The position numbers and the translations under genes were made by a program. The notes under the pieces were generated by a model that had not been told where the DNA came from, did not search any database, and saw only the letters and a list, made by a program, of their open reading frames with translations. Shown here piece after piece: positions 1 to 5,973 of a stretch of 6,695 nt of DNA (positions within the stretch are counted from its first letter, which is position 1; every line of letters starts with the position of its first letter). The stretch comes from CAYMLL01 sp964390645. Lineage in GTDB: Bacteria; Planctomycetota; UBA8108. The stretch is from assembly GCA_964390645.1 (NCBI GenBank), contig CAYMLL010000366.1:1-6695 (forward strand). The letters run 5' to 3'.

Positions 1-1
1 A

Positions 2-688
2 CCCGACGACTACCTCTACATCGGCACCGGCGACGGAGGACCGCAAGAGGATCCGGAAGGCCACGCGCAGAACGCGACACTCCTCAACGGAGCGATCCTG
101 CGCATCGACGTCGACAGCCGTGATCCCGGGTTGGAGTACGCGATCCCGGAATCGAATCCCCACCACGATAGCGCGGATTCGAGAATACGGCAGGAGATCT
201 GGGCGACCGGGCTGCGCCAGGCGTGGCGCTTCAGCTGGGACGCGAAGACGCAGGATCTCTGGGTCGGCGACGTCGGACAGACGCGCTTCGAGGAGATCAC
301 CGTCGTGCGCCAGGGCGAGAATCACGGCTGGAACGTCTACGAGGGATTCCTGCCGTTCTCGGATCGCTTCCGGAAGAAAGGGACGAAGTACGTCCCGCCT
401 ATCGTCGCGCTCGCCCGCAAGCACGGTGCGTCGGTAACCGGCGGCTACGTCTACCGCGGAAAGCGCAGCAAGAGCTACGAAGGCGTCTACATTTTCGCCG
501 ACTACGAGTCGAGGCGGATGTGGGGACTGACACAGAAGGATCGCCGTCTGACGAAGATCCGTGAAATCGGCAGGGCCCCGGATCGCGTCACCACCTTCGC
601 CGTCGACACCGACGGCGAAATCTACCTGCTCGGCTACGACACGGGGATGATCTATCGCGTCGCTCTGGAGAGCTCGGTGTTCGAGTGA
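2..688 (+). CDS. PQQ-dependent sugar dehydrogenase-like protein (glucose/sorbosone dehydrogenase family), C-terminal part
   Basis: The reading frame is open from base 2 to a TGA at 686-688, giving 228 residues; the N-terminus lies outside the window. Internal TTG or ATG codons are not real starts, because family sequence is already present upstream of them. Hallmarks of the soluble aldose/sorbosone dehydrogenase beta-propeller family appear in the usual order: YLYIGTGDGG (in-window residues 4-13), LLNGAILRIDVD, EIWATGLRQAWRFSWD, LWVGDVGQTRFEEI, GENHGWNVYEG, SVTGGYVYRG, GVYIFADYESRRMWGL and a final IYLLGYDTGMIYRV strand. Characterised members (E. coli YliI, Acinetobacter soluble GDH) use PQQ and Ca2+ to oxidise aldose sugars in the periplasm. 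The family also has many members of unknown substrate, so activity here is inferred. The catalytic-base region and any signal peptide are off-window. It is separated from the next gene by about 490 bases, so it is probably not part of that operon. Confidence 0.9.
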   Translation, partial: PDDYLYIGTGDGGPQEDPEGHAQNATLLNGAILRIDVDSRDPGLEYAIPESNPHHDSADSRIRQEIWATGLRQAWRFSWDAKTQDLWVGDVGQTRFEEITVVRQGENHGWNVYEGFLPFSDRFRKKGTKYVPPIVALARKHGASVTGGYVYRGKRSKSYEGVYIFADYESRRMWGLTQKDRRLTKIREIGRAPDRVTTFAVDTDGEIYLLGYDTGMIYRVALESSVFE

Positions 689-702
689 TCGCGTCAGCGC
701 CG

Positions 703-723
703 GCGTGCGGGATGATCCCACGC
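703..723 (+). terminator. Weak hairpin after the sugar dehydrogenase gene
   Basis: Fourteen bases after the TGA an imperfect hairpin can form. GCGTG (703-707) pairs with CACGC (719-723) and GGA (710-712) with TCC (716-718), leaving a two-base bulge and a TGA loop. No T-tract follows, so it would be an atypical terminator at best. The position suits the role; the structure is only moderately convincing. Confidence 0.25.
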
Positions 724-1025
724 GTCCGGAGCACGCGTCCGCGATCGTCCCGAGATTATCAGCCCCCCGTCCACCGCCCTACGACGCAGCGTCGCGTGTC
801 ATCGAGTCTCCTCTGTTTTCTCGATCGCGTTCAGAACCCCGAGGTGGGCGGGAAACGGCGCTTCGTCGGGTCGAAAAAAAAGTGAAAAAGTACGTGAGAA
901 ACGATGAGAGATTTGCGGAACATGGCTCGATGTTCGTGTCCGCCGTCGTATTTCGCCTGGATTCCGAGCGTCTAAGCCCGTAAACTGACGCTCGTTCAGC
1001 GAACCCGGTGCGTGCTCGCGCCAGG

Positions 1026-1050
1026 GAGCGGCCGCTCTTGTCGATAGAAT
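1026..1050 (+). promoter_or_regulatory. 12-bp palindrome next to a -10-like box (candidate operator/promoter)
   Basis: GAGCGGCCGCTC at 1026-1037 is a perfect palindrome. Seven bases after it lies TAGAAT (1045-1050), one mismatch from the sigma-70 -10 consensus. No recognisable -35 hexamer sits 16-18 bases upstream; the palindrome occupies the place where the -35/spacer would be. A repressor or activator site is therefore possible, but short GC palindromes are common in high-GC DNA. If used, transcription would start near 1057 and leave a leader of about 120 bases. Confidence 0.22.
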
Positions 1051-1160
1051 CCGGCCGCCTTCCCCCTCTCGGTTCCGTCCGCCCTCGACGGTGGACGTCC
1101 CACGCACCTCCGCGAGAGTCGTCCCCAGAGGCCGACTACCAGCGAGCCCGATTCTTACGC

Positions 1161-1168
1161 AAGAGGAG
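1161..1168 (+). promoter_or_regulatory. Ribosome binding site that fixes the PFOR alpha-gamma start
   Basis: AAGAGGAG ends 9 bases before the ATG at 1178. It is the only good Shine-Dalgarno site near the beginning of this frame. It favours the ATG over the in-frame GTG at 1091, which has no such site. Confidence 0.75.
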
Positions 1169-1177
1169 AGTTTGCGA

Positions 1178-3298
1178 ATGCCCCTGCAGAGTGTCACCTC
1201 CAGTCCCCCCGTCGGTGACTCCCCGGAAGTCGCCCAGCGGCGGACCCCGACCTCGACACCGACGCGCCCGAAGTACCCCGGCATACCGAGTACGGCCGAC
1301 GGCACCGCGGCGATTGTCTACGTCGACGTACGCTCCACACAGGGCTCATCGGCGTATCCGATCACCTCCTCAACGCAGATGGGTGTGCAGTATCAGGCGC
1401 ACGTCGCCGACGGTTTCAAGAACGTCTGGGGACAGAACCTCCAGTGGATGGAGATGGAATCGGAGCACTCCTCGGCAACGGGTTGCGAAGGTTTCGCACT
1501 GGCGGGAGGACGGGTCGCGAACTTCACCTCCGGTCAGGGACTGATCCTGATGAAGGAGGTGCTCTACACGATCTCCGGCAAGCGGCTGCCGTGCGTCTTC
1601 CACATCGCCGCGCGCGCGTTGACATCTCATTCTCTGAACGTGCACGCAGGTCACGACGACGTGATGGGAGTCGCCGATGTCGGGTGGGGCATGCTCTTCG
1701 CGAAGAACGTCCAGGACGCGGCGGACCTCGCGATGATCTCGCGCCGCACGGCGGAGGCATCGCTGACGCCGTTCCTGAACATCCAGGACGGTTTCCTGAC
1801 GACGCACACGATCGAGAACGTCCTCTTTCCGGAGGACGATCTGATCCGCGAGTACCTCGGTCATCCGGAGCACCACATACAGAAGGTCTTCGATCCCGAG
1901 AACCCGCTGATGAGCGGCGTTGTTCAGAATCAGGACAGCTACATGACGGGGAAGATCGCGCAGCGTATCTTCTACGACCGAGTGAAAGGCTGTCTGCTCG
2001 AATCGATGGCGGAGTTCGCGCGGCTCACCGGCCGTGAATACGACCTCGTCCAGAGCGTCGCGATGGACGACGCTGACTACGCGATCGTCTCGCTGGGATC
2101 AACGTCCGAGACCGCGATGGCGACGGTCGAGCATATGCGAGCGCTGGGCTACCGCGTCGGCGTCGTCGACGTGACGGCGTTCCGTCCCTTCCCCGGTCCC
2201 GAGCTGGTCGAGGCTCTGAAGAACGTCAAGGCGGTCAGCGTCATCGAGCGTCTCGACGTGCCGCTGGCCATCGACAACCCGCTCACCGCGGAGATCGAGT
2301 CGGCGTTCGCGAAATCGATGATGAACGCCGAGGGTTATCCGACCATCGAACGAATCCCACGCATCTACTCCGGTGTCGCCGGCCTCGGGTCCCGCGACGT
2401 CACTCCCGGTCAGATGATCGCCTGCCTCCGCAATATGGCGGACCATGACCCCGGCCACAACGGGAAGAGCCCCTGGCCGGGCAAACGCTTCTTCGTTCTC
2501 GGCGTCGACTACAAGGACGCCACGCTTTCGGTAGACGAGGAGCCCGATGTGCGTCCGGCCGGATCGTTCTCCATCCGTGGTCACTCCGTCGGTGGATTCG
2601 GCTCCGTGACGACCAACAAGGTCATCGCGAAGTGTCTCGGCGACATTTTCGGTTTCTCGGTGCAAGCGTCCCCGAAGTACGGATCGGAAAAGAAGGGACT
2701 GCCGACGAACACCTATCTGACGATCACGAAGTCCGGCAAGATACAGACCCACGCCGAGCTTCAACAGGTCGAGTTCGTTCCGCTGATGGACCCGAACACC
2801 TGGAACATGGGCAACCCGCTCGTCGGGCTCCAGGACAACGGAGCGGTCTTCCAGCACACGGACATCGAGGAGTCGGAGTGGCTCTGGGACACGATCCCGA
2901 CCTGGGCGAAGTACTTCATGGTCGACAACGGCGTACGCCTCTATGCAGTCGACACGATTCGCATCGCGCGAGAGTGCTGCCGCGCCGACGACTCGCTGAT
3001 CCAACGATTCCAGGGAATCGTCCTTCTGGGCGTCTTTCTGAAGATAACCCCGTTCAAGAACGACCTGGGAATGAACGACGAGGAGCTCTTCGAACGCGTC
3101 GAGACTCCGCTGCGCTACTACTTCGGCAAACGCGGTGACCGGGTCATCGCGGACAACATGAACGCCGTGCGCAAGGGCTTTCAGGAGGTCTTCGAGGTGC
3201 CTCGATCGCTCATGGAAGCCACGCCCGCAGACGTCCTCGAGACCGGTAAAGCGGAATGGGACGCGAAGGGCAAGGACACCAACGCCTTCTTCATCTAA
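1178..3298 (+). CDS. 2-oxoacid (pyruvate):ferredoxin oxidoreductase, fused alpha-gamma chain (porA/nifJ N-terminal-half type)
   Basis: A 706-residue chain matching domains I-III of single-chain PFOR/NifJ. Residues 1-40 form an extra Ser/Pro/Thr-rich tail absent from NifJ. Domain I (about 41-285) has YPITSS (60-65), MEMESE (91-96), the TSGQGL segment and AARAL (144-148). Thr63, Glu96 and Arg146 have the same mutual spacing (33 and 50) as Thr31, Glu64 and Arg114 of Desulfocurvibacter africanus PFOR, as I recall that numbering, which contact TPP and pyruvate. Domain II (about 298-420) has VSLGSTSET and ends with YSGVAGLGSRDVTPGQM. Domain III, gamma-like (about 437-675), has GGFGSVTTNK and YGSEKKGLPT. 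The chain has no cluster motifs; these are on the next gene, 27 bases downstream, so both chains are needed. The expected reaction is pyruvate + CoA + oxidised ferredoxin to acetyl-CoA + CO2 + reduced ferredoxin, in the cytoplasm. Family is certain; pyruvate as substrate is likely but not proven. Confidence 0.93.
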   Translation: MPLQSVTSSPPVGDSPEVAQRRTPTSTPTRPKYPGIPSTADGTAAIVYVDVRSTQGSSAYPITSSTQMGVQYQAHVADGFKNVWGQNLQWMEMESEHSSATGCEGFALAGGRVANFTSGQGLILMKEVLYTISGKRLPCVFHIAARALTSHSLNVHAGHDDVMGVADVGWGMLFAKNVQDAADLAMISRRTAEASLTPFLNIQDGFLTTHTIENVLFPEDDLIREYLGHPEHHIQKVFDPENPLMSGVVQNQDSYMTGKIAQRIFYDRVKGCLLESMAEFARLTGREYDLVQSVAMDDADYAIVSLGSTSETAMATVEHMRALGYRVGVVDVTAFRPFPGPELVEALKNVKAVSVIERLDVPLAIDNPLTAEIESAFAKSMMNAEGYPTIERIPRIYSGVAGLGSRDVTPGQMIACLRNMADHDPGHNGKSPWPGKRFFVLGVDYKDATLSVDEEPDVRPAGSFSIRGHSVGGFGSVTTNKVIAKCLGDIFGFSVQASPKYGSEKKGLPTNTYLTITKSGKIQTHAELQQVEFVPLMDPNTWNMGNPLVGLQDNGAVFQHTDIEESEWLWDTIPTWAKYFMVDNGVRLYAVDTIRIARECCRADDSLIQRFQGIVLLGVFLKITPFKNDLGMNDEELFERVETPLRYYFGKRGDRVIADNMNAVRKGFQEVFEVPRSLMEATPADVLETGKAEWDAKGKDTNAFFI

Positions 3299-3312
3299 CT
3301 CTAACCGTCTCC

Positions 3313-3317
3313 GAGGA
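3313..3317 (+). promoter_or_regulatory. Ribosome binding site for the PFOR delta-beta chain
   Basis: GAGGA ends 8 bases before the ATG at 3326, inside the 27-base gap that follows the stop of the alpha-gamma gene. It supports independent re-initiation, probably with translational coupling, and equal output of the two chains. Confidence 0.65.
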
Positions 3318-3325
3318 CGTCCAGA

Positions 3326-4981
3326 ATGGTTGAGTCTCGAGCCGGGGGTGAAAGCCCTCGAGTGGATCCCTACTCGGTAGATCGCTGGTTCGACTTCGAG
3401 CGCGCGAACGAGGTCGTCGAGGCCTACAACGTCGGCGGCGGCTCCGCTCTCCAGGCGGACGCGTACGTGGCTCGCTCCATCGTTCCCGCCGGAACGGGAG
3501 CCGAACGCGACTTCAGCTACATCGCGCCTGAACTTCCGGAGCTCAACGCCGAAGCCTGCGTCGGCTGCATGGACTGCGTGACCAATTGCCCCGACACGGC
3601 GATACTCGGGAAGGCCGTCCCCGAGACCATCGTGGAGGAGCAGCTCGCGGAAATCGAGGACGAGGACATACGTGAATTCGTCGGCGAGCAGTTCGTCAGG
3701 ACAACGAAGTACTTCACGTCCTTCGAGAAGAAGCGCGCCAAGAACCCGGACGCGCCCGAGGGAACGACCTTCGGCATCTTCATCGACCCGACCAAGTGCA
3801 AGGGTTGCGCCGAGTGCGTCTCGGCCTGTGGCGACCACGACGCGCTCAAGATGGTGAAGAAGACGCACGACAACCTGCCTCGCTTCCTCGGCGCCTTCGA
3901 GATGTACAACTCGCTACCGAACACCCGGCCCGAGCATCGGATCGTCAAGGACAAGCGCGACCTGATGCTCAACGACGACAACCTGACCTATGTCGGCGGA
4001 GCGGGCAGCTGTATGGGTTGCGGCGAGGCGTCCGTGCTGCGCCAGTTCATGGCGGCGACCTGCGAGGTCCACGGCAACAACTGGGGTATTGTGGCGGCGA
4101 CCGGCTGCAACACGGTCTACGGGTCGACCTACCCGTACAATCCCTTCCTGATCCCGTGGACGAATCCGCTCTTCGAGAACGCCCCCGCCGACGCCATGGG
4201 CATCCGGGCGGCATGGGATGCCGCCGGACACGAGAACCGTCCGCTATGGGTCGTCGGCGGCGACGGCGCGATGCTCGACATCGGCTTCCAGTCACTCTCA
4301 CGTCTGCTGACCTCCGGCATGAACATCAAGGTGCTGGTCCTCGACACACAGGTCTACTCGAACACCGGCGGGCAAACTTCCACCGCGACCTACGTCGGCC
4401 AGGACGCGAAGATGAGCTTTCACGGCAAGGCGATCCACGGCAAGGTCGAAGGGCGCAAGGAGCTCGGCATCATCTGCATGATGCACCCTCGAACTTACGT
4501 CGCGCAGACCATCGGACCACTCGCCAAGCACTTCTACAACGCGATCGAGCGTGCGAACGAGTTCGACGGCCCCGCCGTTATCAACGTCTTCACGACCTGC
4601 CAGCCCGAGCACGGCGTCGCGGACGACAAGGCTTTCGACCAGGCCAAGCTCGCCGTCGAGTCACGCGCATTCCCCGTCTTCGTGTACGACCCCGACAAGG
4701 GAGACACGATCAAGGAGTGCATGTCTCTGGCCGGCAATCCCAGCGCCACACGCGACTGGCACACGCGGATCGGCAAGGACGGCACGAAGAACGTGATCGA
4801 CTTCATCGAGTGGGCGAAGACGGAAGGCCGCTTCCGCAAGCACTTCGACCGTGAGGGCAACCCCGTCACCGAGCTGATCCAGCTGGCCAACCAGGAGCGA
4901 TTGCGCAACTGGTGGCGGCTGCAGGAGCTCGCCGGCGTCGCGAACAAGGACCGCGAGGAGAAGGCCGCCGTCGCAGGTTAA
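3326..4981 (+). CDS. 2-oxoacid (pyruvate):ferredoxin oxidoreductase, fused delta-beta chain (ferredoxin + TPP domains; porB/nifJ C-terminal-half type)
   Basis: A 551-residue chain supplying the electron-transfer and TPP half of the enzyme. Residues 1-70 correspond to the NifJ linker/EKR domain in reduced form (GTGAER at 56-61 in place of the EKR motif). A bacterial-type 2x[4Fe-4S] ferredoxin domain follows: Cys78, 81, 84, 88 and Cys158, 161, 164, 168; the second set is followed by Gly rather than the usual Pro. The TPP domain carries the proximal-cluster cysteines Cys229 and Cys232 (SCMGCG), Cys261 (ATGC) and Cys425 (TTC). The TPP/Mg motif is GDG (312-314) with VYSNTGGQ, Asn346 matching the catalytic-site Asn of NifJ. 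Compared with single-chain PFOR, about 70 residues are missing between Cys261 and Asn346, and the C-terminal domain VII is absent. All three clusters can therefore be ligated. It begins 27 bases after the alpha-gamma stop, so the two are certainly co-transcribed partners. Confidence 0.94.
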   Translation: MVESRAGGESPRVDPYSVDRWFDFERANEVVEAYNVGGGSALQADAYVARSIVPAGTGAERDFSYIAPELPELNAEACVGCMDCVTNCPDTAILGKAVPETIVEEQLAEIEDEDIREFVGEQFVRTTKYFTSFEKKRAKNPDAPEGTTFGIFIDPTKCKGCAECVSACGDHDALKMVKKTHDNLPRFLGAFEMYNSLPNTRPEHRIVKDKRDLMLNDDNLTYVGGAGSCMGCGEASVLRQFMAATCEVHGNNWGIVAATGCNTVYGSTYPYNPFLIPWTNPLFENAPADAMGIRAAWDAAGHENRPLWVVGGDGAMLDIGFQSLSRLLTSGMNIKVLVLDTQVYSNTGGQTSTATYVGQDAKMSFHGKAIHGKVEGRKELGIICMMHPRTYVAQTIGPLAKHFYNAIERANEFDGPAVINVFTTCQPEHGVADDKAFDQAKLAVESRAFPVFVYDPDKGDTIKECMSLAGNPSATRDWHTRIGKDGTKNVIDFIEWAKTEGRFRKHFDREGNPVTELIQLANQERLRNWWRLQELAGVANKDREEKAAVAG

Positions 4982-5016
4982 GCTCGTCGCCGATCCACTC
5001 AGATACGAGCAGTGGA
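4982..5016 (+). repeat. Two interlocked inverted repeats between PFOR and the unknown gene
   Basis: Directly after the TAA of the delta-beta gene, GCTCGT (4982-4987) is complementary to ACGAGC (5005-5010), and TCCACT (4994-4999) to AGTGGA (5011-5016). The arms alternate a-b-a'-b', so the two 6-bp stems cannot both form as simple hairpins. They are either mutually exclusive or a pseudoknot. With no linker between a' and b', a classical coaxial pseudoknot is strained, so alternative hairpins look more likely. A role in RNA processing or control of the downstream gene is inference. Confidence 0.4.
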
Positions 5017-5030
5017 CCCCGCACACATCG

Positions 5031-5063
5031 AAGGAAGAAGTCGACCATGGTGTCCATGTCGAC
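5031..5063 (+). promoter_or_regulatory. Ribosome site followed by a hairpin enclosing the start codon of the unknown gene
   Basis: AAGGAAGAAG (5031-5040) is the ribosome site for the ATG at 5047. Bases 5040-5050 and 5054-5063 are complementary. GTCGAC (5040-5045) pairs with GTCGAC (5058-5063) and ATGG (5047-5050) with CCAT (5054-5057), with C5046 bulged and a three-base TGT loop. The 10-bp stem holds both possible ATG codons (5047 and 5056) and touches the ribosome site, so it could restrain initiation when translation from the upstream gene does not open it. Confidence 0.5.
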
Positions 5064-5868
5064 GAGCGGCAAGCCGGATTCAGTCGCAATTCACGCGCTC
5101 GCTGTCGAGACAATCACCGCTCCACGTCCAGTCACGACGCAGGTGCTCGATCACATCCTCGCCCAGCACGAGGTCTCCAGCGAGAAAGTGAACGACTGGC
5201 TCGACGCGGAGCTGAGCAGCCTGGAGCCGTACGAGCTCGACCTGCTGCTCTCTCCTCTCTTCACGCCCGACTTCCCGACACGCTCACGCTTCGAGCCCTG
5301 CCTCGGAAGCGGCCAGTTGACCTCGGGAGAACTTACCGGCCTCATCGAGAAGCTCGCTGACGAGAGCCTGGAGGTCCCCCTGCTGCACGAGGGAGTATCG
5401 GTGCGCACGACCGTTCCGCACGTGGTGGTCGATCGCTTCCTCAGATTGCTCCATCTGGACGCACCGCTGCCCGAGGAGGCTCACGCCGAGCTCGCCACGC
5501 TGCCCACCGACGTCCGCTGCCTGCTGCGCGACCGGGCCTGGCAACGCCGGGGCAGCCGCAGAGTCCTTCCGGACCTCCTCGAAGCCGTCCGACGCACCGG
5601 GCAAGACATGACGGACTACGTACGGTTCATCACCGACTTCGTACGGACTCACCGCCCGAACACGCGCGAGGAGTGCGCTGTCTTTCTCGGCAACCTCGCC
5701 GAGGCCTGCGAGCAGGATCTGAAGAGCTACGAGTCGGGCGCCCGCTCCTTCTTCAACGTCGAGCTCAAGACGACCCACGCAGGCAAGTGGAAGCCGCGCG
5801 ACGAGATCATCCGCGAGCACCGAGCGACGATCGAGAAGGCGCGAGCCCTCTCTCTGCTGCTCGACTGA
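5047..5868 (+). CDS. Protein of unknown function downstream of PFOR (273 aa)
   Basis: I do not recognise this family. The ATG at 5047 is preferred for its purine-rich ribosome site (5031-5040). The frame stays open back to 4912, but that would overlap the PFOR gene and add an Arg-rich stretch that looks like shadow translation; the ATG at 5056 (Met4) is a minor alternative. The protein looks soluble: no signal peptide, no membrane segment, no cofactor motif. It appears largely helical and Leu-rich with many charged residues. Noticeable segments are LDLLLSPLFTPDFPTR (64-79), VPLLHEGVSVRTTVPHVVVDRF (split at about 110-131), DMTDYVRFITDFVRTHRPNT (187-206) and a charged C-terminal helix (250-273). 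Its four cysteines (85, 158, 210, 221) are scattered and form no cluster motif. It follows the delta-beta gene by 65 bases with no obvious terminator, so co-transcription with PFOR is likely. A role as an assembly, protection or regulatory partner is only a guess. Confidence 0.8.
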   Translation: MVSMSTSGKPDSVAIHALAVETITAPRPVTTQVLDHILAQHEVSSEKVNDWLDAELSSLEPYELDLLLSPLFTPDFPTRSRFEPCLGSGQLTSGELTGLIEKLADESLEVPLLHEGVSVRTTVPHVVVDRFLRLLHLDAPLPEEAHAELATLPTDVRCLLRDRAWQRRGSRRVLPDLLEAVRRTGQDMTDYVRFITDFVRTHRPNTREECAVFLGNLAEACEQDLKSYESGARSFFNVELKTTHAGKWKPRDEIIREHRATIEKARALSLLLD

Positions 5869-5930
5869 CCCGGCGCCCGCACCGGCCGCCGCAAAAACGC
5901 GTGCGCTCCGCCGCTGCGCTCCCGATACAG

Positions 5931-5967
5931 GCACCGAGCCCGGAAAAGGAGCGGACCGGGTCGGTGC
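5931..5967. terminator. Hairpin between convergent genes, probable bidirectional terminator
   Basis: The left arm 5931-5943 (GCACCGAGCCCGG) pairs with the right arm 5956-5967 (CCGGGTCGGTGC) over 12 bp with one bulged G and a 12-base loop. It starts 6 bases past the stop of the minus-strand gene and 62 bases past the stop of the plus-strand gene, so it can serve both. Neither strand has a T-tract, as is often seen in high-GC terminators; ending by Rho is an alternative. Confidence 0.6.
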
Positions 5968-5973
5968 TCATGC

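Larger units (their letters stand above)
689..1177 (+). other. Long intergenic region upstream of the PFOR operon
   Basis: No ORF here has a family signature, a good ribosome site or convincing codon use, so I treat the 489 bases as non-coding. From left to right it holds: a weak hairpin after the dehydrogenase gene; a 9-base direct repeat ACGCGTCCG (720-728 and 733-741); an A-rich island with an 8-base A run (874-881) and a 5-base A run (885-889), in otherwise GC-rich DNA; a stretch of lower GC to about 985; a perfect 12-bp palindrome (1026-1037); a TAGAAT box (1045-1050); and a leader with small inverted repeats. The operon promoter most likely lies between about 870 and 1060, but I found no well-spaced -35/-10 pair. 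I saw no tRNA and no TPP riboswitch core. Confidence 0.6.

Noticed and set aside
720..741. Direct repeat ACGCGTCCG x2 as a CRISPR or iteron unit
   Set aside because: There are only two copies, 13 bases apart start to start, with no further units and no associated genes.
705..983. 92-codon plus-strand frame in the upstream gap
   Set aside because: Low-complexity Arg/Pro-rich translation that crosses the A-rich island; nothing supports it as a gene.
1091..1177. GTG start at 1091 for the alpha-gamma chain
   Set aside because: No ribosome site, whereas the ATG at 1178 has AAGAGGAG at proper spacing; the extra 29 residues match no PFOR sequence.
1051..1177. TPP riboswitch ahead of a TPP-dependent enzyme
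   Set aside because: I looked for the CTGAGA and ACCTGA core elements and found neither.
799..1305. 168-codon minus-strand frame in the upstream gap
   Set aside because: It has no motif and no good ribosome site, and it overlaps the start of the PFOR alpha-gamma gene.
3315..3322. 8-bp palindrome GGACGTCC at the PFOR gene junction
   Set aside because: It has no loop and is of a length expected by chance; it overlaps the ribosome site but cannot form a stable hairpin.
3296..3328. PFOR broken by a recent nonsense mutation (pseudogene)
   Set aside because: Two tandem in-frame stops, a ribosome site and a proper ATG lie at the junction, and both halves keep all ligand residues.
2099..3868. 589-codon open frame on the minus strand across both PFOR genes
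   Set aside because: It is antisense to two genes with full family motifs, has no family signature of its own, and is the usual product of high-GC codon bias.
4982..5016. Classical H-type pseudoknot
   Set aside because: The arm order fits, but there are no bases between the third and fourth arms to cross a 6-bp stem, so alternative hairpins are more plausible.
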